NCBI GenBank assembly: GCA_964467915.1
Contig: CAYXSW010000002.1
Coordinates: 1-64,000, forward strand
Direction of reading: 5' to 3'
Origin: MED-G16 sp964467915
GTDB lineage: Bacteria > Bacteroidota > Bacteroidia > Cytophagales > MED-G16
Length of the DNA stretch: 64,000 nt
Below are positions 1 to 8,143 of the stretch, in pieces (position 1 is the stretch's first letter; each line of letters opens with the position of its first letter). The notes below the pieces were generated by a model. That model searched no databases, had not been told where the DNA came from, and worked only from the letters and a program-made list of their open reading frames with translations. Made by a program: the position numbers and the translations under genes.

Positions 1-85
1 TAGTCCTTTAATTTTGGAGTATATTAAATCAAACCAAAAATGGAGAATTTCTCTTCAGACTCATAAGTATCTTAATGTTGAGTAA
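1..85 (+). CDS. queE: 7-carboxy-7-deazaguanine synthase, C-terminal end (partial)
   Basis: Only the last 27 codons are in the window, read from base 2 to the TAA at 83-85. The tail ends in W-R-I-S-L-Q-T-H-K-Y-L-N, which matches the conserved C-terminus of QueE, the radical-SAM enzyme that makes 7-carboxy-7-deazaguanine in the queuosine/preQ0 pathway. The rest of the gene, including its CxxxCxxC cluster motif, lies upstream of the window. The stop overlaps the start of the next gene by 11 bases, so the two are probably co-transcribed. The call rests on a short stretch, but this tail is quite characteristic. Confidence 0.72.
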   Translation, partial: SPLILEYIKSNQKWRISLQTHKYLNVE

Positions 86-1880
86 TCTATATATCAAACT
101 TTTTCTTTTACTTTTTCTTAATACAGGTCTTATGTACTCTCAGAAGTTAAAAAAATTTGAAAAACTTTATAATGAGGGAAATAAAATGTTAGATATTGGC
201 GAGTTTGATAATGCAATTGATTTATTTAATAAGTCATTAAAGTTAAATGATACATACTGTCCCTCATTATATAAATTAGGGTTATCGTATAAAAAAATTC
301 AAGATTTTGAAAAATTCGAAAAGTATTATAACAAATATTTAGATGTAAAATGTTATAAAAATTTTGATGAGGTATGTTTCGGACTTGCAGAGTATAATTT
401 TTTGAAAGGAAATTTAACTAAATCACTGGATTTACTTAATAGTATTTCAGATACACTGAGATTTATTGACTACTCTAGAATTAAGAATAACATCAAATTT
501 AATTTTTCCTCAAACATCAATCCTGTAATCGAATTTGAAGTGAAGGATACCCTGAATAATTTTCTATATCAATACTCACCATTTTATGATAATAAATCAA
601 ACACAATATTTTTCACTGTGAGGAAGGGAGATAGGCTTTTTGATGATGAGAATATATTCACAGTCAAGTATCAGGATAATAAAGTTTCAAGTGTATTGCC
701 TTTTGAATTTTTAAATACAGAAAATAATGAAGGGACTGTTTCTCTTTCAAAAGATGGAGAGTTTTTAGTTTACACTTATTGTGTAATGGATTTCAAGAAG
801 AACTCATGCGATATATATTATTCAAAAAATATTGACGGTAGGTGGTTAACACCTCAAAAATTTAATGATAAAATCAATTCAAAGTTCTGGGACTCTCAAC
901 CTTTCTTATATGATGACATGCTTTTCTTTGTATCTAATAGACCAGGTGGAGAGGGAGGTAGAGATATATATTACAGTGAGAGGTTAGATAATGAGGAATG
1001 GGATCAAGCTAAAAATCTTAAAGACCTAAACACGGCAAACGAAGACATATCTCCTTTTATGTTTGAAGGAATTCTATATTTTGCGTCGAATAGATTAGGG
1101 TCATATGGAGGTTATGACATATTCTATAATATGAATGCATTTGACAGTACCTCAATTTCAAAGAATATAGGTTATCTAACCAACTCTTACCTAGATGAGA
1201 CGTCTTTGTCAGTTTCTGATGATATTTTTATGTTAACCCAAGAAGATAAATTGAATCCTTATAACAAAAGTCAAATACTTATTGGTTCTTCACAGCTTAA
1301 TTACCCAAAAGAAGAAAACATTTTATTTATTACTATTGACAGCTCTGACATGAAAGTTATAAACAAAGAAATATTTATTATTAATAATGGAATTAAAACT
1401 CCAATCATTCAGGATGAAAATTATATTGAATCAAAATATAATAATTCTCTGGTGTTAGTTGAGTCATCAGGTTACTTCCCAAAAGTGATAGAAATTAAGA
1501 GTGATTCTAATATTATATATATGCGAAAGATTAAGGAAAAATTTATTCTTGAAAAAATTTATTTTGACTTTGATAGTTATAAGTTAAATGAAGAGTCAAA
1601 AAAATATTTAGACATAATATATATATGGCTTAAGGAAAATGATAATCTTAAAATTGAAATATCTGGTCACACAGATAAATCAGGAACTGAGGAATATAAT
1701 AATTTGCTATCAAGTAATAGAGCAAAATCTGTCTATGATTACTTATTAAATAAAGATCAGAATTTAGATAATCTGACCTTCAGGGGTTATGGTAGTTCCC
1801 AACCTATTGAAAAAGATTATGACGGTTATAAGAACAGAAGAATTGAGTTTAACATTACTAATAAATCAAAAATTCAATAA
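75..1880 (+). CDS. OmpA-family protein with TPR and PD40 repeats, PorE-like
   Basis: A 601-residue exported protein. The signal peptide covers about residues 1-22 and ends M-Y-S-Q. TPR-like repeats follow at about 25-130. A PD40/WD40-like propeller region contains two S-N-R-x-G-x-x-G-G-x-D-I motifs near residues 287 and 338. A small beta region at about 415-485 could be a carboxypeptidase-regulatory-like domain. An OmpA C-terminal peptidoglycan-binding domain spans about 495-598, with F-D-F-D at 497, S-G-H-T-D and R-R-I-E-F. This domain order (TPR, propeller, CRD, OmpA) is that of PorE, a T9SS component that anchors the machine to peptidoglycan. Related OmpA/PD40 proteins with other roles are common in Bacteroidota, so the family call is firm and the PorE role is an inference. 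It fits the two T9SS cargo proteins in this window. Confidence 0.8.
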   Translation: MLSNLYIKLFLLLFLNTGLMYSQKLKKFEKLYNEGNKMLDIGEFDNAIDLFNKSLKLNDTYCPSLYKLGLSYKKIQDFEKFEKYYNKYLDVKCYKNFDEVCFGLAEYNFLKGNLTKSLDLLNSISDTLRFIDYSRIKNNIKFNFSSNINPVIEFEVKDTLNNFLYQYSPFYDNKSNTIFFTVRKGDRLFDDENIFTVKYQDNKVSSVLPFEFLNTENNEGTVSLSKDGEFLVYTYCVMDFKKNSCDIYYSKNIDGRWLTPQKFNDKINSKFWDSQPFLYDDMLFFVSNRPGGEGGRDIYYSERLDNEEWDQAKNLKDLNTANEDISPFMFEGILYFASNRLGSYGGYDIFYNMNAFDSTSISKNIGYLTNSYLDETSLSVSDDIFMLTQEDKLNPYNKSQILIGSSQLNYPKEENILFITIDSSDMKVINKEIFIINNGIKTPIIQDENYIESKYNNSLVLVESSGYFPKVIEIKSDSNIIYMRKIKEKFILEKIYFDFDSYKLNEESKKYLDIIYIWLKENDNLKIEISGHTDKSGTEEYNNLLSSNRAKSVYDYLLNKDQNLDNLTFRGYGSSQPIEKDYDGYKNRRIEFNITNKSKIQ

Positions 1881-2147
1881 TTTGATATTAAATTCATGTT
1901 AATTGCCTGTTAAATAATTCATAAAAAAAATGAGAAATGTCATTGATTTCTCTCTAATAATTGTTAAAATAGCTATCGGGTTTTTTGTTAAAAAACCTTA
2001 AAATATTTGTTTCCTTGCTCTAAATGAAGATTTTGGGTAGGGAGGCGTGACTGTGTTTCATGCTTTTTTCTCCTTTTTTGGTGAAAAATGTTGAAAAACA
2101 CAGAATATTATTGTTAAACAACTATTAATTAAATTAAAAATTAAACT
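1881..2147. other. Intergenic region upstream of susC
   Basis: This is the longest non-coding stretch in the window. It holds a 7-bp inverted repeat (arms 1932-1938 and 1946-1952) and a hairpin with 8-bp arms GGTTTTTT/AAAAAACC at 1979-1997; neither has a proper downstream T-run, so neither is a convincing terminator. A GC-richer segment lies at about 2036-2060, unlike the surrounding A/T sequence. I see no exact TAnnTTTG -7 element. The final 50 bases before susC are A/T-rich, as is usual for Bacteroidota leaders. A promoter for the susC operon must lie here, but I cannot place it. Confidence 0.5.
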
Positions 2148-5100
2148 ATGTTTAGATTTATACTAGTTAGTTTCTTGTTCTTGGCTTCAAATGTTTGGGC
2201 TCAAGACAGAACTATCTCGGGTACGGTATCATCTGATGAAGACGGAAGTGGTCTTCCTGGTGTTAACGTTATCCTTCAAGGTACAACTGTTGGTACTACT
2301 ACAGATGTCAACGGTTCCTATTCACTAGATGTTTCTAGTGACGGAGGTACCTTAGTATTTTCATTTATTGGTTTAGCGTCGCAAGAAATTGCAATTGGCT
2401 CTAGATCAGTGGTGGATGTAGTTATGAGCTCTGATGTTGAAGAACTTCAAGAGGTTGTTGTAACTGCATTGGGTATCACCAAAGAAAAAGCTGCATTAGG
2501 ATATGCGGTGACTTCTGTTGGTGGTGAACAGCTAGAAGCTAGACCCGAAGCAGACATAGCTAGGTTGTTGAGAGGTAAAGTTCCTGGTGTTGATATCACA
2601 TCGCAAAGTGGTGTCTCTGGAACTGGAACTAATATTATTATTAGGGGATATACCTCGATTTCAGGTTCTAATCAGCCTTTATTCGTTTTAGATGGTGTGC
2701 CAATTGATGCATCAACTTATCGCGATAGAGGTTTTACTAGTGGTGGTGCTACTGCTTCTAGTAGATTCTTAGATCTTGATCCAAACAACGTAGCGGAAAT
2801 TAGTGTGCTTAAGGGACTTGCTGCAACCGTACTTTACGGTGAAGCTGGTAGAAATGGTGTGATCCTTATTACAACAAAGACTGGCCAAATTGGTGGGTCT
2901 AATGTTAATAAAGGATTAGAAGTAACATTTAGTCAATCATATTTTGTGAATCAGGTAGCTAGTGTACCAGATGATCAGGATCAGTATGGTAATGGATGGC
3001 AAAACAGAGCTGCAGCTGCATTTAGTAACTGGGGAGCTCCATTTGACCAACCTAACAGAAACGGTTTGACTGATGGTACAATCAAACACCCTTATGACAG
3101 AACTATATGGAATGCTGTATTTCCTCATCACGTAGGTGCTAGATGGAAATACCAGGCATATGACAATTTACAGAATTTCTTTGTCGACGGTTCTCAACAA
3201 AATACTTCTATTGGTGTCAACGCACAAGTTGGTTCGTCATCAATAAAAGCTAATTACGGTTGGACTAAAGACAACGGATATGTTCCATACAACGATTATA
3301 GAAAACATAACTTCTCGTTAGGGGCTAACACTCAGCTTGCAAACGGTTTAAAAATTAATGCTTCATTCAATTATATTGAATCACAAGCTAATAAGCCACC
3401 TGTAAACCCGAGTAGAAACTCAAACGCTACCAATGTATCATTATTTGGTAATGTTATGTATACTCCTAGAAGTTGGAACTTATTTGGCATGGAATATGAA
3501 AGACCAGATACTCATGGTAGTGTTTATTATAGAGGTAATAACGGGATGCAACATCCTTTATGGACTCTACACCACACTAGAGATAGAGATGATGTTAACA
3601 GATTTATCGGTAACTTGACTTTAAGTTATGAGATAGCTGACTTTTTAAATCTGACTTATAGACTAGGTCTTGATAGAACTAATATGCTAAACAACTACAT
3701 GATTAATAAGAATGGAGTTCAAGGCTATGCTGTTCTTGGCTATTATGCTACGTCCAATAGAAATAATATTAATTATGATCAAGTTGTAAACTTAAACGGA
3801 TCAGTAGAATTATCTGAAGATCTTGATTTTGATTTCTTAGTAGGTGGAAACTTACAGTCAAGAAATTATGAATTATCTCAGATCATGAGTTCTGATATGT
3901 TTATATTCAACTTCTTCGATCATAGTAACTTTACAGTGACTAATGCAAATACTTACGTATTAAGAGAAAATACTTATGGTGCATATGCTAACCTTACTCT
4001 TGGTTATAGAGACTGGGGATTCTTAACAGCATCTGCTAGAAATGACTGGACTTCTACTTTAGAAGAAGCAAACAGATCATTCCTATACCCATCTGTATCA
4101 TTATCTGTTTTACCATTAGAAGCATTGTCTATTAGCAATCAAAACCTTAACTTCTTGAAAGTTAGATTTGGTTTTGGAACTTCTGCGGGTTATCCTCCTC
4201 CTTATTCTACGAGAGGATCACTTAACACAAGTACTAAGATTTACCAAACTTCAGGTGGTACGTTGTTAAATTCAAATTCTGTAAGTACTTTCTTTGCTAA
4301 CCCTGATTTAACTCCTGAGATTCATAAGGAGCTTGAGGTCGGTATTGAAGGTAAATTCTTTCAGAATAAAGTTGGCTTAGACTTGTCGTTATTTACTAAA
4401 GATTCAGAGGATCTTATTATAGACTTAGCTCTTGATGCTACTACTGGATATAGAAGTTCAACAGTAAACTCAGCATCTATTAACAATAAAGGAATAGAAG
4501 CTATCGTTTCAGTAATTCCTGTTCAGTCGAGAGACTTTACTTGGGAAATAGCTGGACAGTTCTCATTATTGAGAAGTGAGGTAATATCTATTGCTGATGG
4601 GGTTAATAAAATTTATGTTGGTGGATATACTGGAAGAGGTAATATCGCTATCCCAGGACTACCTTATGGTATAATGGAAGGTGATGTAATCAAGAGAGAT
4701 TATGGTAGCCTTGACGGAACTGATCACTTACAAGTTCACTGGGATGATAGATTAGACTATACTCCTATTGTTAACTCGAATGGTGGATATCAGCAACTTG
4801 GTTATGGTGTAATTGGTGATCCAAACCCTGACTATGTTTATGGTGTTACTAATACGTTTACGTATAAGTGGGTAACAGCTAGAGTTCAGTTCGATTCTTC
4901 TGTAGGTGGAGATGTATTCTCTACTACTAGTTCTACTCTACTTGGTAGAGGTATCCTTGAGGAAACAGGTTTTGATAGGTTTGTTCCAATCGTTACTAAA
5001 GGTCTGACAAATGACGGATCTGCGAACGTTAAGCAAACTACTGCAAACGCTCACTACTGGCCAAATACTGGTGTATTCTATGATGAAAACTCAATGTATG

Positions 5101-5360
5101 ATGCTTCTGTAATGAGAATAAGAGAGGTTTCTCTTTCTTTAGTTGCGCCTAAGTCGTTCCTTAATGGAACTCCTTTTGGAAGTGCTAGTTTAACTATGTC
5201 TGCTCAGAACATCTGGCATTATGCATGGAACTTCCCTGCAGGATCAAATTTTGACCCTGAGGTTATAAGTTACGGTGCTGGTTCTAATGCTAGAGGATGG
5301 GATGAGATGACTGGTCCTACTGCTAAGAAGTGGGGAGCTACTTTAAGTTTAAGTTTCTAA
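2148..5360 (+). CDS. SusC/RagA-type TonB-dependent outer-membrane transporter
   Basis: A 1070-residue outer-membrane transporter that would import a ligand captured by the SusD-like partner encoded next, powered by TonB. The signal peptide is about residues 1-19 (ending V-W-A-Q). A carboxypeptidase-regulatory-like beta domain spans about 22-100, starting with R-T-I-S-G-T-V and containing L-P-G-V-N-V. The plug follows at about 110-245, with the SusC hallmarks L-R-G-K-V-P-G-V-D-I, I-I-I-R-G and F-V-L-D-G-V-P-I-D. The rest is beta barrel and ends in a C-terminal phenylalanine (L-S-L-S-F). The length is normal for the family. It is followed 19 bases later by the susD-like gene. Codon use looks more C-ending and GGT-rich than in the genes downstream, as in highly expressed genes. 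The substrate cannot be told from the sequence. Confidence 0.95.
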   Translation: MFRFILVSFLFLASNVWAQDRTISGTVSSDEDGSGLPGVNVILQGTTVGTTTDVNGSYSLDVSSDGGTLVFSFIGLASQEIAIGSRSVVDVVMSSDVEELQEVVVTALGITKEKAALGYAVTSVGGEQLEARPEADIARLLRGKVPGVDITSQSGVSGTGTNIIIRGYTSISGSNQPLFVLDGVPIDASTYRDRGFTSGGATASSRFLDLDPNNVAEISVLKGLAATVLYGEAGRNGVILITTKTGQIGGSNVNKGLEVTFSQSYFVNQVASVPDDQDQYGNGWQNRAAAAFSNWGAPFDQPNRNGLTDGTIKHPYDRTIWNAVFPHHVGARWKYQAYDNLQNFFVDGSQQNTSIGVNAQVGSSSIKANYGWTKDNGYVPYNDYRKHNFSLGANTQLANGLKINASFNYIESQANKPPVNPSRNSNATNVSLFGNVMYTPRSWNLFGMEYERPDTHGSVYYRGNNGMQHPLWTLHHTRDRDDVNRFIGNLTLSYEIADFLNLTYRLGLDRTNMLNNYMINKNGVQGYAVLGYYATSNRNNINYDQVVNLNGSVELSEDLDFDFLVGGNLQSRNYELSQIMSSDMFIFNFFDHSNFTVTNANTYVLRENTYGAYANLTLGYRDWGFLTASARNDWTSTLEEANRSFLYPSVSLSVLPLEALSISNQNLNFLKVRFGFGTSAGYPPPYSTRGSLNTSTKIYQTSGGTLLNSNSVSTFFANPDLTPEIHKELEVGIEGKFFQNKVGLDLSLFTKDSEDLIIDLALDATTGYRSSTVNSASINNKGIEAIVSVIPVQSRDFTWEIAGQFSLLRSEVISIADGVNKIYVGGYTGRGNIAIPGLPYGIMEGDVIKRDYGSLDGTDHLQVHWDDRLDYTPIVNSNGGYQQLGYGVIGDPNPDYVYGVTNTFTYKWVTARVQFDSSVGGDVFSTTSSTLLGRGILEETGFDRFVPIVTKGLTNDGSANVKQTTANAHYWPNTGVFYDENSMYDASVMRIREVSLSLVAPKSFLNGTPFGSASLTMSAQNIWHYAWNFPAGSNFDPEVISYGAGSNARGWDEMTGPTAKKWGATLSLSF

Positions 5361-5379
5361 TTTTTAAATTTAACATATA

Positions 5380-7107
5380 ATGAAAAAATTAAACAAATTA
5401 TACTTGATTGTTGCCTTCATGTTTGTTGGCTACTCGTGTGAAATAACTGAATTAGATCAGTTAAATAACCCGAATGCTGTGACTGCAGAGAATGCAGGTC
5501 TTGATTTATACTGGAATGCTGTTCAGACTAGTTTTGCTGGATGGTGGTACGGTAATCAAACTCCAATGCTCCAAGTAGCTAGAGTTGCGTGTATGACATG
5601 GGGTGAAACCTATGACAACGCTTATCTATCTTCAAGTTTTAATGGATCTTGGAATACTGTATACTCTGGATTAGTTCCTGATATCGACGCGATGATTGAA
5701 TCTGGTGCTGCTGCTGAATCTTGGATTCACGTAGGTGCTGGTAAAATCTTAAAAGGATACGCTCTTCAAATGCTTGTTGACAAGCACGGTGCAATCCCTT
5801 ACAGCGAAGCATGGCAAGGAACTGCGAACTTAAGTCCTAAAGTTGATGATGCACAATCTGTGTACACAGCTGTTAAGGGATTATATGACGAAGCAATTGC
5901 AGATCTTAATAAAACTGCCATTGGATCTCCAAGTGTGGACATCTACTATGGTGGTGACAAAGCAAAGTGGATAACTTTAGCAAATACTCTTAAGTTTAGA
6001 ATGGCTCTAAACGAAGGTGATGCTGCTGGAATTTCTGCTGCTTTATCTGCTGGTGTAATAGACGATAAATCTGAAGATTGGGTGTTTCAATACGGAAGTA
6101 ATAGACAAAACCCAGACTCTAGACACCCATGGTATGGTGGATCGTATGAATCATATTCTGGTCCATATCAATCTAACTACTACATGTGGGAGTTAATGGA
6201 AGAGAAGGGTATTCCTGATCCAAGACTTAGATACTATTACAAAAGACAAGATTTGAATATTGTAGGTGAAGATTTATTTACAATTGATTGTGTTGTGCCT
6301 GATACTAGACCAGTATGGTATGATACTCCTTACACAAATGCATATGGCGTTACAGTAACATGGCCTTTCTGTGCAGGAAGTAGTACAACAACTGTTGATG
6401 CTGCTAATGCGAAAGGTTACTGGGGAAGAGACCACGGTAATAACGATGGTACTCCTCCAGATGGTCAGAAAAGAACACACAGAGGGATTTATCCAGCTGC
6501 TGGTGCTTATGATGACGGTGATGCTGCAACAAACACATTTGGTAGTGGGGTTTCTCATACACAGAATGGTGGTATTGACGGTGGCGGAGGAGATGGACAC
6601 GCTCCAATCCTTATGTCTGCTAACGTATACTTCATGAGAGCTGAAGCTGCTCTTGATGGTTTATCTAGTGAAAATGCTAGAGATATGTTAGAAACAGCAC
6701 TTACTACTTCTATTGGTTCTGTAATGAGCTACTCTGCAGGTTGGGGCACCGTTGGTGACTTCAATGATGACGGAATTGGTGCAGTACCAGAACAAAGAAG
6801 TATTGATGCTTATGTCAATTATGTATTGAGTGCGTATGATGCCGCATCTGATAATGAAGCAAAGATGAATGTCATTGTTAAAGAGCATAGGCTCGCTTCA
6901 TTCTCTAATGGTGTCGAATTGTACAATGCTATGAGAAGAACTGGCCATCCAACTGAGATGCAGGGTCCTATGAAGACTCCTGATGCTGGTACTTTTCCAA
7001 GGTTGTTCCCTTATCCATCAGATTTTACTAACTTGAACAAAAACGCTCCTGTTAGAACAGATCTTGGTGAGAAAGTTTTCTGGGATAGAGCTGGTGCATT
7101 AAACTAA
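5380..7107 (+). CDS. SusD/RagB-like surface lipoprotein (SusD-like_2 type)
   Basis: A 575-residue lipoprotein that partners the SusC transporter as the extracellular ligand-binding lid. A type II signal sequence ends V-G-Y-S-C, giving lipidation at Cys20. The N-terminal region (N-x-P-N-A-V-T-A-E-N) and the segment around residues 120-150 (G-Y-A-L-Q-M-L-V-D-K-H-G, then I-P-Y-S-E-A) are typical of the SusD-like_2 branch, whose members often serve loci of uncertain substrate. A glycine/aspartate-rich insertion lies at about residues 345-405. The C-terminus (N-G-V-E-L-Y-N-A-M-R-R-T-G-H-P) matches the family end. It lies 19 bases after susC and 18 bases before the next lipoprotein gene, so the three form one operon. 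Confidence 0.92.
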   Translation: MKKLNKLYLIVAFMFVGYSCEITELDQLNNPNAVTAENAGLDLYWNAVQTSFAGWWYGNQTPMLQVARVACMTWGETYDNAYLSSSFNGSWNTVYSGLVPDIDAMIESGAAAESWIHVGAGKILKGYALQMLVDKHGAIPYSEAWQGTANLSPKVDDAQSVYTAVKGLYDEAIADLNKTAIGSPSVDIYYGGDKAKWITLANTLKFRMALNEGDAAGISAALSAGVIDDKSEDWVFQYGSNRQNPDSRHPWYGGSYESYSGPYQSNYYMWELMEEKGIPDPRLRYYYKRQDLNIVGEDLFTIDCVVPDTRPVWYDTPYTNAYGVTVTWPFCAGSSTTTVDAANAKGYWGRDHGNNDGTPPDGQKRTHRGIYPAAGAYDDGDAATNTFGSGVSHTQNGGIDGGGGDGHAPILMSANVYFMRAEAALDGLSSENARDMLETALTTSIGSVMSYSAGWGTVGDFNDDGIGAVPEQRSIDAYVNYVLSAYDAASDNEAKMNVIVKEHRLASFSNGVELYNAMRRTGHPTEMQGPMKTPDAGTFPRLFPYPSDFTNLNKNAPVRTDLGEKVFWDRAGALN

Positions 7108-7125
7108 TTTTAAATTAAAACAATT

Positions 7126-8061
7126 ATGAAAAATTTAAAAAAGTTATTCGTAGCATTCATAGCAATGACAACTGCTGTATCATGTGGTGATCCTGTTTTA
7201 CCGGTTGAACTTTTTCCAGAAATGCAATATGGTGCATACGCTAGAAAGATGTCACAGACTGGTAAATTCAATTACTTCGATGTAGCTGGTTCTTCAATTG
7301 ACATGCATGTAGAATATTATGATGAAGCTCAGGGTGCAAACATCACTGAGTTTGATATCGATGTAGAATATGTAGATGTTATCGGTGGTGGCGCTAATAG
7401 TGTTGCCAGAACTCAATTCAGAACTATATCTTCATCAGAATTCGTAAAGAATGGTGATGGATACCTTAGTAATGACATTAGTTTAACTTTTTCTGCTGCT
7501 ATGGCTGCAGTAGGGAAAGATATTACTGGTATTGATGGAGGTAACTACTTCAGATTTTGGTTTACTATAACTAAGTCTGATGGTACTACTTATGATTACA
7601 ACAATACAGGACCAAACTTACAGTCTTCTAATGCATTTGCTGCATTATTTAGACTTAACGTTTCTGTCGTGTGTCCTTCTGACCTTGAGTCAACTTGGGA
7701 CGCAGTTAGTGTTGGACAAGGCGGATGGGGTTGTACGGCAACGTATGATTCATATGCTGGTTCTTGGGTTAAATCTGGTGGTGATAACTTGTATATAGAG
7801 CCTTCTGGTCAGTTTGACTGGGGAATCTATTTAGCTTGTTATGGAGCCACTTCAACTAATCCAGGAGGAACACTTAAAGTACAAGATGCTTGTGGTATTT
7901 TATCACCAGTAGGTGCTTCTAGATGGTCAGAAGTTTATACTTTTCATGATGTTAGCTCAACAGGTAATGCGCTAACTCTTGATTGGACTAATGACTATGG
8001 TGAAGGTGCTGTTTCTGTACTTACAAGAAACGACGGACAGAACTGGCCTGACTTGAACTAA
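7126..8061 (+). CDS. Lipoprotein of unknown function in the SusCD operon
   Basis: A 311-residue lipoprotein; the signal ends T-A-V-S-C, so Cys20 is the likely lipidation site. I do not recognise a named family. The N-terminal two thirds look like one or two beta-sandwich modules (residues about 30-180). A C-terminal module from about 185 starts V-V-C-P-S-D-L and holds three more cysteines with many Gly, Trp and Tyr residues (G-Q-G-G-W-G-C). The position, third gene after susC and susD, is where surface ligand-binding accessory proteins (SusE/F-like) are often found, so a ligand-binding role is a reasonable guess only. The operon ends at the hairpin terminator just downstream. Confidence 0.75.
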   Translation: MKNLKKLFVAFIAMTTAVSCGDPVLPVELFPEMQYGAYARKMSQTGKFNYFDVAGSSIDMHVEYYDEAQGANITEFDIDVEYVDVIGGGANSVARTQFRTISSSEFVKNGDGYLSNDISLTFSAAMAAVGKDITGIDGGNYFRFWFTITKSDGTTYDYNNTGPNLQSSNAFAALFRLNVSVVCPSDLESTWDAVSVGQGGWGCTATYDSYAGSWVKSGGDNLYIEPSGQFDWGIYLACYGATSTNPGGTLKVQDACGILSPVGASRWSEVYTFHDVSSTGNALTLDWTNDYGEGAVSVLTRNDGQNWPDLN

Positions 8062-8093
8062 CTAGGTACTATATATATTTACATATATGATTT

Positions 8094-8127
8094 AAGGGTA
8101 ACGGCGTAAGTCGTTACCCTTTTTTTT
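8094..8127 (+). terminator. Rho-independent terminator of the susCD operon
   Basis: A perfect 10-bp stem (AAGGGTAACG, 8094-8103, pairing with CGTTACCCTT, 8112-8121) with an 8-base loop is followed by a T-run to 8127. It begins 32 bases after the lipoprotein stop codon and is the strongest terminator in this part of the window. It separates the susCD operon from the large secreted protein gene, whose ATG is 16 bases after the T-run. Confidence 0.9.
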
Positions 8128-8143
8128 GTTTATTTTTAGAGTG

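Noticed and set aside
1979..1997. Terminator after the OmpA-family gene
   Set aside because: The 8-bp GGTTTTTT/AAAAAACC stem is not followed by a T-run and lies about 100 bases after the stop.
8126..8143. TTG start for the haloperoxidase fusion
   Set aside because: It lies on the T-run of the upstream terminator and adds six residues before a good signal peptide that begins at the ATG at 8144.
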